Part shown: piece by piece, positions 18,558 to 26,507 of the stretch
Numbering within the stretch: the first letter of the stretch is position 1
Layout of the letters: each line of letters opens with the position of its first letter
From: Macrococcus equipercicus
Lineage (GTDB): Bacteria; Bacillota; Bacilli; Staphylococcales; Staphylococcaceae
Direction of reading: 5' to 3'
NCBI RefSeq assembly: GCF_004359525.2
Contig: NZ_SCWC02000003.1
Location: 1 to 64,000 of the forward strand
Length of the DNA: 64,000 nt
Notes under the pieces: generated by a model
Databases searched by the model: none
The model's input: only the letters and a program-made list of their open reading frames with translations
Told to the model about the DNA's origin: nothing
Translations under genes and position numbers: made by a program

Positions 18558-18747
18558 AATTAATAAAGCGGCCGTTATAAGGATTATTAGCACGGCGATC
18601 TATAATGAACATGACGATTAAAAACAGCAAACCTAATGCGATAAAAACAAAAGCTCCGAATAATGATGTTTTATAAACAGCGAAACCCGCAATAATTTCA
18701 ATCAGTCCAAGGACGAAGACAAACAACTTCTTGTATGTTGTGCTCAT
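18556..18747 (-). CDS. small membrane protein of unknown function
   Basis: A 63-residue protein with two hydrophobic segments (about 8-25 and 28-48) and a polar Arg/Asn-rich tail (RRANNPYNGRF). Ribosome site GAGGTGAAATGA precedes the ATG. No family recognised. It converges on the sodium symporter gene and shares its terminator. Confidence 0.6.
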   Translation of the reverse strand: MSTTYKKLFVFVLGLIEIIAGFAVYKTSLFGAFVFIALGLLFLIVMFIIDRRANNPYNGRFIN

Positions 18748-18891
18748 TCATTTCACCTCTTCACAAAATTCTATAAGCCTATCATACAACAAACCCTCTA
18801 CAAAGTACGGCTGAAAGATTGCACAATTTTGTGACATGATTTTAAAAATTTCACTTCATTAACATCTCACAAACAGTTGCAGGCAGTTCTT

Positions 18892-18919
18892 TTGTCACCT
18901 TTTTTATAGATGCTATACT
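18892..18919 (+). promoter_or_regulatory. promoter of the flavin oxidoreductase gene
   Basis: TTGTCA (18892-18897), 16-bp spacer, TATACT (18914-18919), 24 bp before the start codon. Confidence 0.6.
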
Positions 18920-18942
18920 GATTGATATAAGGAGGCATCACA

Positions 18943-20073
18943 ATGAATACTAAATACAATGATTTATTTCAACCTTTACAATTAAATAACGGTGTAGCAC
19001 TGCGCAATCGCTTTGTTCTTGCACCACTGACACATATTTCTTCTAATGCAGACGGAACAATCTCGGATAGAGAGATTCCTTACATGGAAAGCCGCTCAAA
19101 AGACGTAGGCATGGCGATTACAGCTGCGTCTCATGTCACTGAATTAGGCCAGGCCTTTCCAGGACAGCCTTCCATCGCCCGTGACAGTGACATTGAAGGA
19201 CTAAAACGCTTAGCGGCAGCAATGAAAAAGAACGGCGCAAAAGCTATCATCCAGATTCATCACGGCGGCGTCCAGGCATTGCCGGAGTATACTCCAAACG
19301 GTGACGTTGCAGGACCAAGTGCGATGGCGCTCAAAAGCTTCCGTCAGGCGCACACGCACACTGCCAGAGAAATGACAGAAACAGAGATCAACGAGACAAT
19401 CAAAGCATTCGGCGCAGCGACACGGCGTGCCATTGAAGCAGGATTCGATGGTGTAGAGATTCACGGCGCAAACGGCTATATTATCCATCAGTTTGTCTCT
19501 CCTCACTTCAACAAGCGGACAGACCAGTGGAAAGATCCATTGCTATTCGCTCTGAAAGTTGTCGATGAAGTCGTCAACACAGTAAAAGAATACGGCAATG
19601 AAGAATTCATCATCGGTTACCGCTTCTCACCAGAAGAAGCGTTTAACCCGGGCATTAAGATGGAGCTGACTGAAGAACTGATTAAACGATTAATCGAAAA
19701 GCCGCTCCACTATTTACACGCTTCACTGATGCACATTCATGGTGAAGTCCATGAAGGTAAATACGAAGGCCAAAGCCGTATCCAGCTGCTTCATCAGTGG
19801 GTCGATGGTCGCATGCCATTGATCGGTATCGGTTCCATCTTCACAGCAGACGAGGCTATTGACGCTCTACATACAGGCGTAGAACTGATCGCAATGGGCA
19901 GAGGACTTCTGCTCGATCACGCATTTGTCAGCAAGATCAAAGAAGGCAGAGAAGACGAGATCATCTCTTACTTCGACCCTCACCACCCAAATAAACACGA
20001 CCTGCCTGACCCATTATGGCAGCAGTTCAAAGCCGGCTTCTATCCACTGCCTTCTAAAGAAGATGCTAAATAG
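18943..20073 (+). CDS. NADH-dependent flavin oxidoreductase (old yellow enzyme family)
   Basis: A 376-residue TIM-barrel flavoprotein: LFQPLQLNNGVALRNRFVLAPLTH at the N-terminus (landmark NRFVLAPLTH), QIHHGGVQ near residue 103, GFDGVEIHGANGYIIHQF at mid-protein (landmark EIHGANGYI) and GIGSIFTADEA near the C-terminus. It reduces activated alkenes with NAD(P)H using FMN; the physiological substrate is unknown. GGAGG precedes the ATG. Last chromosomal gene before the islands. Confidence 0.9.
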   Translation: MNTKYNDLFQPLQLNNGVALRNRFVLAPLTHISSNADGTISDREIPYMESRSKDVGMAITAASHVTELGQAFPGQPSIARDSDIEGLKRLAAAMKKNGAKAIIQIHHGGVQALPEYTPNGDVAGPSAMALKSFRQAHTHTAREMTETEINETIKAFGAATRRAIEAGFDGVEIHGANGYIIHQFVSPHFNKRTDQWKDPLLFALKVVDEVVNTVKEYGNEEFIIGYRFSPEEAFNPGIKMELTEELIKRLIEKPLHYLHASLMHIHGEVHEGKYEGQSRIQLLHQWVDGRMPLIGIGSIFTADEAIDALHTGVELIAMGRGLLLDHAFVSKIKEGREDEIISYFDPHHPNKHDLPDPLWQQFKAGFYPLPSKEDAK

Positions 20074-20077
20074 CACG

Positions 20078-20112
20078 AAAAACCTCTAACCGTGATGGTT
20101 AGAGGTTTTTAT
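20078..20112. terminator. host terminator at the left island junction
   Basis: AAAAACCTCTAACC-GTGAT-GGTTAGAGGTTTTT is a near-perfect bidirectional hairpin three bases left of the first attachment core. It ends the flavin oxidoreductase gene and, before island insertion, presumably also ended guaA. Related hairpins precede the other two cores. Confidence 0.85.
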
Positions 20113-20114
20113 AT

Positions 20115-20130
20115 CTATTCCCACTCAATC
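20115..20130. other. attachment core, copy 1 (chromosome / left island)
   Basis: CTATTCCCACTCAATC, identical to the last 16 bp of guaA including its stop codon. It marks the left boundary of the tandem islands. Confidence 0.88.
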
Positions 20131-20225
20131 CAAAATAGAAAATAAAGAAATTTCATAGAGTTTCAAAACCTTATATATCAAGGGTTTGAAGCGTTGCATA
20201 TCTTAAATGTGTTTCCTGGCGTTGC
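20115..20225. repeat. island left-end direct repeat, copy 1
   Basis: This 111-bp stretch matches 24089-24199 at 108 of 111 positions, starting with the 16-bp core and including TTATATATCAAGGGTTT. It marks the same end of two related islands and probably holds integrase arm-type sites. Confidence 0.88.
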
Positions 20226-20260
20226 CCCGAGTCACAAATATCTGCCCTTTTTTTGCTCTT

Positions 20261-21484
20261 TTATTCAAAATCAAAGTATCCTTCTATACTTTTATATAAC
20301 TTCGGCCTGCTACCCTCTACTTCTAACAAGCCCATGTCTACAAGATCATTTAATACTTTACGGGCCGTTATTTCAGCTACTTCTAAATAACTTGCCATCG
20401 CCTGGACTGTCAAATCATTATCAGTGAATAGCTGGATTTGACCAATAATAAATAAAGCATCGAAATATTTTTGATCTTTGTTCTCTAACTTTTTCTCTGA
20501 CGATAATTTTAAAAATGCACTATCTATCAGTCTAAGCTTTATGACTAATTCATTTTTGACTTCTTCTTGTCCCTTGATGATGTATTCTAAGAAGGTTTCA
20601 ATAAACTCATTTAGTTCGCCGGCATTAAGCGTACTGTTAGTATGCTCAAATATTTCATAATATTTTTTGGAGTTATTATTTATAGCTCTTGATAAGGAGA
20701 TAGATGTTAAGCGGCTGTGACTTTTAGAAAGGTATAAACTATTTATAAATCTTGAAGTCCTACCGTTTCCGTCATAAAAAGGATGTATATATCCAAAAAT
20801 GTAATGGGCAACAGCTACTTTTATTATTGCTGAAATTTCTTCGTACCCGTTAAGAATATCTAACATCTTATCTATGGCGATTATAATATTTTCATGCCCG
20901 TTTATTCCTTGGTGTATTACCTTTCCTGTGCTAGTTTTAACATCCACACCATCTAACCTGAAATACTTTCCGTCTATCTTATCTTCTTCCTCCACTTCTG
21001 AAGCTGAAATTTTATCGTAAATTTTTCTTATATCTTGTGGTGTCGAAGGGAGTTTAATTTCATTAAGATATAAACTTAAATAAGAGTTAGCCATGCTCAA
21101 AAAACGTGTAGTTTTTTTAGTTTTTTTATTCTCTTTAGCAAGCTTCACACTTTCAGCAATTTCTCTCTTAGTACTTTTCACACCTTCTAAATCATTAGTT
21201 GAAAATAATTCGTTAGTTATTACTTCCCTCTCAAAAGCTTCACGAGCTGAATCAGGAAGAGCATCAAAATATTTATCTAGTAATCTATCACGTTTAGCAA
21301 TGGCTTCAACCATTTTTATCATCTTTAAAGTAGGAATAAAATATAGTCTATGCTTATCTTCTCTTTTATATTGTTTTACTTTAAAGTTAAACTCTATTCT
21401 TGAAGGAGCTGAAAGACGTTTTTTTACTTCTTCTTTATAATCTTTTTGTTCATTATTGTAATAATATTTATATAAATATTCCAT
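20261..21484 (-). CDS. Fic family protein (class II, predicted AMP-transferase)
   Basis: A 407-residue protein with a Fic core HPFYDGNGRTSR at residues 234-245, including catalytic His234. The autoinhibitory helix motif (S/T)xxxE(G/N) occurs N-terminal to it as TNDLEG at 96-101, which makes it a self-inhibited class II Fic protein. The C-terminal 80 residues resemble a winged helix (LTVQAMASYLEVAEITARKVL). By family it would transfer AMP to a protein side chain. No separate antitoxin is needed or seen. It sits at the island's left end and is AT-rich, which fits accessory cargo; target unknown. Confidence 0.87.
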   Translation of the reverse strand: MEYLYKYYYNNEQKDYKEEVKKRLSAPSRIEFNFKVKQYKREDKHRLYFIPTLKMIKMVEAIAKRDRLLDKYFDALPDSAREAFEREVITNELFSTNDLEGVKSTKREIAESVKLAKENKKTKKTTRFLSMANSYLSLYLNEIKLPSTPQDIRKIYDKISASEVEEEDKIDGKYFRLDGVDVKTSTGKVIHQGINGHENIIIAIDKMLDILNGYEEISAIIKVAVAHYIFGYIHPFYDGNGRTSRFINSLYLSKSHSRLTSISLSRAINNNSKKYYEIFEHTNSTLNAGELNEFIETFLEYIIKGQEEVKNELVIKLRLIDSAFLKLSSEKKLENKDQKYFDALFIIGQIQLFTDNDLTVQAMASYLEVAEITARKVLNDLVDMGLLEVEGSRPKLYKSIEGYFDFE

Positions 21485-21994
21485 CTTCTCTCTACCTTTC
21501 TATAAAAAGCTTTTATATTTTATACTTTAAATTATTTATTGATATATATAAAGATAATTTTAAGCTTTTTTTATACATACAAATTTTATTATCTCTATAT
21601 AAACATAAGATATGTAATTATTCTTCTTTTAAACCTTATTACTTTTAAAATCTTAATTTGGGCGTTATTCAGCATTTTTATACAGGCCGATATACTTTTG
21701 GAAATTAAGGATCCTTGGTTTTTCAAGGCCTTCCTTATATGCGAGAAGTGAATAAGTCTGAAAATTAGAGACTTCCCTACCTGTTCCCAGCTACACGAAA
21801 AAGCCTCCAATTTGTTTTAACAGGGCTTCTTTCTGCTTGATTACCCATATTACTAACTTGTCTTAAAAATAATTACTGAAATTAAATTTTTACATTTTAA
21901 TATACAATAAATTACAGATTGAGCTATAATGATAAATAAGACAATCTATTGTTTTTTATGATCTAGACTACAGTATGAAAAATGTACTTAATAT
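21485..21994. other. AT-rich spacer with an island gene scrap
   Basis: No convincing gene. The right part (21821-21863) is about 43 bp closely matching 25233-25275, an internal piece of the right-island gene at 24945-25478. The AT-rich part near 21485-21560 should hold the Fic promoter (ribosome site GAAAGG before its ATG). Confidence 0.6.
21821..21863 (-). pseudogene. fragment of the 24945-25478 type island gene
   Basis: CAGGGCTTCTTTCTGCT plus the following 26 bases match the right island with about five differences. It shows that the left island once had the same gene layout and lost most of it. Confidence 0.75.
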
Positions 21995-22409
21995 GGAAGC
22001 GTCTTATAGGACTATCTCACTGACTACTAGAAGCTGTGACATCTTGCGTAAAGTCATGTTAGAGAATAAGAAAGCGACATAGTGGGAGAGCAACTATATA
22101 AATCATGGCTTTATCCTCACTAACCACTACGGCAATCCTATGGCCCTTACTTCCGTCAATCGCAACATCAAGACGGCTGTAGATGAGTTAAAGGACGACC
22201 AGGATGGGAAGCTGATTAATAAGCATGTGACGACGCACACGCTAAGGCACAGCCATATATCGCTGTTGAGTCAGTTAGGTGTGTCATTACGGGCTATTAT
22301 GGATAGAGTAGGTCATACAGACCACAAGACCACATTACAGATATACAGCCATGTAACTGAACAGATGGATAAAGATGTGATGGATAAGCTGGAAGCAGTG
22401 AGCGGATAA
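21993..22409 (+). pseudogene. tyrosine recombinase, 3' remnant with internal stop
   Basis: This stretch aligns codon for codon with the last third of the intact integrase at 32079-33314. Homology begins abruptly at 21995. A TAG at 22080-22082 replaces a Gln codon (ACA TAG TGG versus ACA CAG TGG). The downstream open part keeps HTLRHSH and GHTDHKTTLQIYSH with the catalytic Tyr, but the first catalytic Arg domain and the arm-binding domain are absent. It cannot be an active integrase. Confidence 0.9.
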
Positions 22410-22449
22410 ATTTATAGTAGTTTCATGAGAAACATCCAAAATTTAACGA

Positions 22450-22478
22450 TTGACTTATAAAAGCTATTTGTGTATCAT
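22450..22478 (+). promoter_or_regulatory. promoter of the abiF-leader RNA
   Basis: TTGACT (22450-22455), exactly 17 bp, TATCAT (22473-22478). Transcription would start near 22485, only about 60 bp before an intrinsic terminator, and 83 bp before the AbiF-like gene. Confidence 0.75.
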
Positions 22479-22484
22479 TTGGAC

Positions 22485-22547
22485 ATGAGATAGTTGTTCG
22501 CTGAAACGACTCGATGAAACTCCTGTGCTAAGCATGGGAGTTTTTTC
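22485..22547 (+). ncRNA. short RNA upstream of the AbiF-like gene (candidate RNA antitoxin)
   Basis: About 62 nt between a strong promoter and a terminator. It contains a small stem GTTGT/ACGAC (22493-22510) and then the terminator hairpin. The placement corresponds to the described abiF RNA motif, a conserved RNA upstream of abiF genes. Family knowledge: AbiF-type HEPN proteins have been reported to pair with such RNAs as toxin-antitoxin systems and are considered related to Cas13. Here the RNA itself is predicted, not shown. Confidence 0.6.
22517..22547 (+). terminator. intrinsic terminator/attenuator before the AbiF-like gene
   Basis: AAACTCCTGTGC-TAA-GCATGGGAGTTT gives a 12-bp stem with a triloop followed by TTT, 20 bp upstream of the start codon. 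Read-through would be needed for expression of the downstream gene from the promoter at 22450. Confidence 0.88.
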
Positions 22548-22567
22548 GTTATAGAAAGGAATAGAAT

Positions 22568-23641
22568 ATGAGGAAGATTGCGGAGATTAAAAGTTATTTA
22601 AATCAGTCTGAATATAGTAAGCCTTATTTAAGCTGTGACGATCAGCTAGTTCTTTTAGAAGACAGAGGTCTGATTATACAAGATAAAGTATTCGCTTTAG
22701 AACAGCTTAAAACCATTTCTTATTATTCGCTTATTAATGCCTACTATGACATTTATAGAAGCGAGGGAGATGCATTTTATAAGCCAGGCACTACTTTTAT
22801 GGACTTCTATATTTGCTATAAATTTGATACTCGCTTAAAAAATACATTATTTAAATATATCATCTTGATAGAACAATCTTTAAAAACAAATCTATCTGCT
22901 GTCGTTGCTAAATATTATGGAGTTCAACAGCCTACGGAAAAGTTTAGAGATCAGCATGGTAAAGAAAAATATGATAGAAAAGATACATACCTTGATACCA
23001 AACTCTATGACCAGCACAAGCCCAAACGTGGCGGTATATTAAATGATGTGAGTAAAACACTAAATCTTAAATATAATGATTCGATTAATCACTATCTTAA
23101 AAATCATAATCATGTGCCCCCTTGGATTATTATACTACCTCATAATTTTGGCCAGACTATCAAATGGTTCAGCATATTGCAGAAAGAGCATAGAGAAGAA
23201 GTAACTTTAAACATGACTTCTCTAAAAAATTACTCACCAGGGCAGAATGAAATTAATATCAACCAGCTTAATGTTAATCTCTTTAATTTGTTAAGAGAGT
23301 TTAGAAATAGAATCGCTCATGGACAAAGATTTTATTCATATAGATCAACCGAACATGAAGCCCGTATCTCACAGAGTGACTTTAATCAATTGCTCGGTTA
23401 TCCTTTTATTACGGATTTAGATTATAAGCAAGGTATCGGTAAAAATGACCTATACGCTTTGTTTATTGTCGTCCTACTATTTACAAAGAGTTTAAATATA
23501 AGAACGAATCTAATTAATGAGCTGATAGATATTCATAGAGGAATGGAAAACGAGAGCACTGTTAATTTATTTCAGAAAATCGGCATTACCCCACAGCATT
23601 TAGAGCAACTGAAGACGCTTAATAGCATCCTCGAAAAGTAA
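22568..23641 (+). CDS. Abi_2/AbiF-like HEPN abortive infection protein
   Basis: A 357-residue protein of the Abi_2 (AbiD/AbiF) family. Landmarks are LNQSEYSKPYLSCDDQLVLL (conserved N-terminal pattern), YYSLINAYYDIY near residue 52 and IEQSLKTNLS near 101. The C-terminal LREFRNRIAHG contains the HEPN ribonuclease motif RxxxxH, R246 to H251. It is predicted to stop phage spread, or poison the cell, by RNA cleavage. It is preceded by a short promoter-driven, terminated RNA and followed by its own terminator. Ribosome site AAAGGA is 7 bp before ATG. It occupies the cargo position between integrase remnant and attachment site. Confidence 0.85.
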   Translation: MRKIAEIKSYLNQSEYSKPYLSCDDQLVLLEDRGLIIQDKVFALEQLKTISYYSLINAYYDIYRSEGDAFYKPGTTFMDFYICYKFDTRLKNTLFKYIILIEQSLKTNLSAVVAKYYGVQQPTEKFRDQHGKEKYDRKDTYLDTKLYDQHKPKRGGILNDVSKTLNLKYNDSINHYLKNHNHVPPWIIILPHNFGQTIKWFSILQKEHREEVTLNMTSLKNYSPGQNEININQLNVNLFNLLREFRNRIAHGQRFYSYRSTEHEARISQSDFNQLLGYPFITDLDYKQGIGKNDLYALFIVVLLFTKSLNIRTNLINELIDIHRGMENESTVNLFQKIGITPQHLEQLKTLNSILEK

Positions 23642-23668
23642 ATTTATAATCTAACAGATATCCCACTT

Positions 23669-23708
23669 AAAATCACTTAACAACAATATTCGTTGAGTGA
23701 TTTTTTTA
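23669..23708 (+). terminator. terminator after the AbiF-like gene
   Basis: AAATCACTTAAC and GTTGAGTGATT form a stem around an AT-rich loop followed by TTTTTT. Confidence 0.8.
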
Positions 23709-24088
23709 TTTATCATTTTTTTATTATTAGAATCAATATCTGACTTATATAATCCATAAGTGAGATAAGTAGATCTAATAAAATAAGGACGAGATATTGG
23801 CCCTACTCGAAAGCTCGAAAGATAGTTTTCGAGTTCGCTTCTTAAAGGACCTAAACATTATTTTCATCCTTATATAAGGGCGTAAGGATTGTTTACGCTG
23901 ATCAGTTTCCCTAGCAATTATATGCCATCCTATTTTAGGACTTCACGTCGCATAATATTCATTTTATTATCTCTCAGCGTTCCTAGTAATTAAACTAGTA
24001 TGCCCTTTTTTTGCCCTTTTTTAATCAATTTTAAAAGAAAAAGAACCCTCTAACACTTGATGTTAAAGGATTCTTATTATTTTTACAA
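23709..24088. other. non-coding right end of the left island
   Basis: No gene supported. It contains an inverted repeat ACTCGAAA/TTTCGAGT (23805-23834) and, at 24042-24075, an imperfect hairpin with CCTCTAAC and GTTAAAGG resembling the terminators next to the other attachment cores. Confidence 0.5.
24042..24078. terminator. guaA-terminator-like hairpin at the left island's right end
   Basis: GAACCCTCTAAC and GTTAAAGGATTC pair imperfectly, followed by T-rich sequence, ending 11 bp before the second core. It is related in sequence to the hairpins at 20078 and 33409. Confidence 0.6.
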
Positions 24089-24104
24089 CTATTCCCACTC
24101 AATC
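24089..24104. other. attachment core, copy 2 (between islands)
   Basis: CTATTCCCACTCAATC, identical to copies at 20115 and 33460. It is the shared junction of the two islands. Confidence 0.88.
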
Positions 24105-24199
24105 CAAAATAGAAAATAGAGAAATTTCATAGAGTTTCAAAACCTTATGTATCAAGGGTTTGAAGCGGTGCATATCTTAAATGTGTTTCCTGGCGTTGC
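24089..24199. repeat. island left-end direct repeat, copy 2
   Basis: Differs from 20115-20225 at only three of 111 positions. It marks the left end of the right island. Confidence 0.88.
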
Positions 24200-24280
24200 T
24201 GTTTTTCTCAGAAGCGTGCTGTTTTTTTGCTGTTTTTATCTGTCCTATTCCATAAATAACTCCCGTCATATAAACAAGGC

Positions 24281-24616
24281 TTACTCACATATCTTATTCA
24301 GTAGATCATCATATAACTGTCTTACTCGTTCCCTGGATAATAGAACTCGCTTGCCTGTCTCTTCTAACGTCAGACCCTCACACAGCATATAAAAAACGAA
24401 CTGCTGTTTCATCGTTCCTACTTGCTCTATAACCGCTTCCAATTCATTGAAGAACGCTATTTCATCTATATGCGTGCTGTCCTCCATGTCATAGGCCACG
24501 CTGTCTGTAATGCTAAAGAAGTCATCTATATCTTCTAACTGGTCTATGTCCTGGCTGTCACTATGTTTGTGATAATTCTTTATGAACAGCTTCACCGCTT
24601 CTTTATCGTATTTCAT
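24281..24616 (-). CDS. small regulator with sigma-region-4-like helix-turn-helix
   Basis: A 111-residue acidic protein whose C-terminal half (VIEQVGTMKQQFVFYMLCEGLTLEETGKRVLLSRERVRQLYDDLL, landmarks LTLEETGKRV and SRERVRQLYDD) looks like sigma factor region 4. The N-terminal half has no recognised domain. It is the last gene of the island's leftward operon and overlaps the preceding one by 4 bp. Such proteins often act as late activators (RinA/ArpU class); its promoter target is unknown. Confidence 0.6.
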   Translation of the reverse strand: MKYDKEAVKLFIKNYHKHSDSQDIDQLEDIDDFFSITDSVAYDMEDSTHIDEIAFFNELEAVIEQVGTMKQQFVFYMLCEGLTLEETGKRVLLSRERVRQLYDDLLNKICE

Positions 24617-24948
24617 ATTAGAAGTATGGCGTTGGCCACTAGCTTTAATATCTTCATTCTACGGGCTTTTATATGACTGACTTTAACACCTAGCACTTCC
24701 GCTATAATTTTATCATCTTGAATATCCCAATAAGACAGCTTAATGATATTCTGCTCAAAGGCTGTACACTCGTTGTATGCTTCCATTATCCCGTTAACGA
24801 TTGTCCCTACATTCTGATAATAGAGATCTGACCACTCTTTAGGTCTATTCTTATATACTTTAGCAAGTTGATGATAGGACTTTAGCCGTGATTCTAATAC
24901 CCTAATATCATTCTTAGTTAACGGCTCCCACCTCACTATTTCAATCAT
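24613..24948 (-). CDS. small regulator with RinA/sigma-4-like C-terminus
   Basis: A 111-residue protein with a helical N-terminal half and a C-terminal segment ending IKLSYWDIQDDKIIAEVLGV then SHIKARRMKILKLV. It resembles the helix-turn-helix of phage RinA/ArpU late activators and of its two neighbours. It overlaps genes on both sides by 4 bp (ATGA). The assignment rests on pattern only. Confidence 0.55.
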   Translation of the reverse strand: MIEIVRWEPLTKNDIRVLESRLKSYHQLAKVYKNRPKEWSDLYYQNVGTIVNGIMEAYNECTAFEQNIIKLSYWDIQDDKIIAEVLGVKVSHIKARRMKILKLVANAILLI

Positions 24949-25478
24949 ATCGCCAACACCTCACGCTCTTTATTGATGGTCTGCTTAATCAGTGCTACGT
25001 GTTCAGATACAGCCCTCTGCTGTGCTTCTCTACGCCCTCTATTCCGCTTCTGACGGGCGTTATTCACTGTTCTATATAAATCTACCTGTAGCCGTTCTAT
25101 CACGCCTATAGGTCTGTAACGGCCATTAGAAGCCATGTATCTGATAATGTCTTTCTGTTCCTGGGGCGTGTATCTGCTGACTATTCTTTTTAGTGTTGCT
25201 AGATTGCCACTAGAAGCGGTCTTATATCGTTCCAGGGCTTCTTTCTGCTCGATTATCCATATCACTAACTTATCTACTGGGTAGCTGACACTAATCACAC
25301 CCCTCACGTCACAGCTTACGACATGCGACTGATTAAGTGAGTACATGGCATTAATCTGATATTGAATAGCCTGTATCTTACCGTTGATGAAACGGGGGTT
25401 ATATCGGGTCAGTAGTTCGTATTCTGTTATCTTGCCACCCTCATAGTGAAGTATCTGATTACACCGCTTTAGCTTCAT
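24945..25478 (-). CDS. island protein of unknown function, basic C-terminus
   Basis: A 177-residue protein not recognised. The middle reads VDKLVIWIIEQKEALERY, and the C-terminal third is strongly basic (NNARQKRNRGRREAQQRAV), which suggests nucleic acid binding. A small-terminase role was considered but no diagnostic motif is visible. A 43-bp fragment of a homologue survives in the left island at 21821. It lies in the leftward operon, overlapping the next gene by 4 bp. Confidence 0.55.
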   Translation of the reverse strand: MKLKRCNQILHYEGGKITEYELLTRYNPRFINGKIQAIQYQINAMYSLNQSHVVSCDVRGVISVSYPVDKLVIWIIEQKEALERYKTASSGNLATLKRIVSRYTPQEQKDIIRYMASNGRYRPIGVIERLQVDLYRTVNNARQKRNRGRREAQQRAVSEHVALIKQTINKEREVLAI

Positions 25479-25671
25479 TGATAACCTCCTTAATAGATTG
25501 CTTATTATCTTAAAAGGTGAAGTACCCCCCTTACGTGTGAGACAGCTATATTTTTGAACAGTCGATAGTCTAACCGTTATGATTTTAGGGGGGTGGGGTC
25601 GTACGTGAGACTAGAAATTTCTAGACAGTCGAGACCTACACCGTTCCTTGATTTCTGTCTTGATAGCCGAT

Positions 25672-26226
25672 TTATTCTAAGGGGGAGGGCTTACCATATA
25701 GCTGTTTTCTTATTCTTTCTATAGTCGGTCCTATCATGGCACTGAATTTTTTATGTGCTGAATGACTGGCTTTCTCGTATTTATTCCTTATCTTCTCATA
25801 CGTCTTATAGTGCATGTGCTTAGGCTTCCAGGGGCAAGGCGTTGTAAAGTCCACTAAATGATAATTAGGGTCTAACATACGACCATACCGCTTCATTAAA
25901 TGGTATTCATACGCTAGATCAGTCTTAGTCGCTTGCTGTGAAATATAGTTCAGTTCTAAACAGTGTCTACAGCCTGTCGTGTGCTTCGCTGTCGGCTTCG
26001 GTACTGTATAGAGTTTAGTCACCCTGGCATTACATCGGCCACACCTAAAGAAGTAACGTGTACCATATCCCACCTTTACACCCTCTACATAACATGGCAT
26101 TGTAAAATCAGCGAAGTCTAATCCCAACCGCTTCACCCCTATGAAGCTGTCCTCTACTTTCATCTTATTGATATTGATCTCGAAAAGTTCTGACGTGCAT
26201 AGCTTTCTTGTACCTGTATAGGCCAT
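25672..26226 (-). CDS. zinc-ribbon island protein of unknown function
   Basis: A 184-residue protein that starts after GAGGTGACAAG; a 28-codon upstream extension is unlikely. It contains two Cys pairs, CGRC near residue 58 and CRHC about 24 residues later, consistent with a zinc ribbon. The C-terminal third is basic (KASHSAHKKF). Function not recognised. About 190 bp of non-coding DNA separates it from the next downstream gene. Confidence 0.6.
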   Translation of the reverse strand: MAYTGTRKLCTSELFEININKMKVEDSFIGVKRLGLDFADFTMPCYVEGVKVGYGTRYFFRCGRCNARVTKLYTVPKPTAKHTTGCRHCLELNYISQQATKTDLAYEYHLMKRYGRMLDPNYHLVDFTTPCPWKPKHMHYKTYEKIRNKYEKASHSAHKKFSAMIGPTIERIRKQLYGKPSPLE

Positions 26227-26507
26227 CTTGTCACCTCGCTTGTCATATAGTGCTGAAACACCTAAATATATTGAGAAATACAACATTAAAAAAGTCGCTG
26301 AAATTTGCATTAATTTGCATTATCATTTAACTAAAATCGCTCTATATCAAGGGTTTAAGGGCTGTTAGGCCATGCAAAGCGTTAGTATTAATTAGTAAAT
26401 GTTAAGTTTTGTGAGGTTTTATGAGGTTTTATTAGGTTTTTAGTCCCTCTATATCTCTGAAAAGTTCAAGTTTTATCAAGTTCTGTACTTCAAAACGTTA
26501 GCATTTG
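26227..26507. other. repeat-rich regulatory spacer
   Basis: No gene. It contains tandem GAGGTTTTAT-like units (about 26408-26440), a doublet of TTTGCATTA (about 26303-26323), and TCTATATCAAGGGTTT (26341-26356), a motif that also occurs at both island left ends and in the origin. It probably drives the 25672-26226 gene leftward. Confidence 0.5.

Larger units (their letters stand above)
20115..24104. mobile_element. remnant genomic island (left island), about 4.0 kb
   Basis: It is bounded by two copies of the 16-bp core CTATTCCCACTCAATC. The left 111 bp is almost identical to the left end of the neighbouring island. Contents: a Fic gene, a 43-bp scrap matching a right-island gene, a broken integrase 3' half and an AbiF-like gene with its own RNA. 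No intact integrase, repressor or replication gene remains, so it should be immobile unless the neighbour's integrase acts on it. It is visibly AT-richer than the flanking chromosome. Confidence 0.85.

Noticed and set aside
21595-21810. 71-codon minus-strand frame in the left island
   Set aside because: AT-rich, without ribosome site or recognisable pattern; overlaps decayed island DNA.
23805-23834. ACTCGAAA inverted repeat as a CRISPR or second RNA antitoxin
   Set aside because: Single hairpin with no spaced repeats, no promoter and no partner gene. No CRISPR array was seen anywhere in the window.
24945-25478. Small terminase subunit of the island
   Set aside because: Size and basic tail fit loosely, but I see no terminase helix-turn-helix or neighbouring packaging gene.
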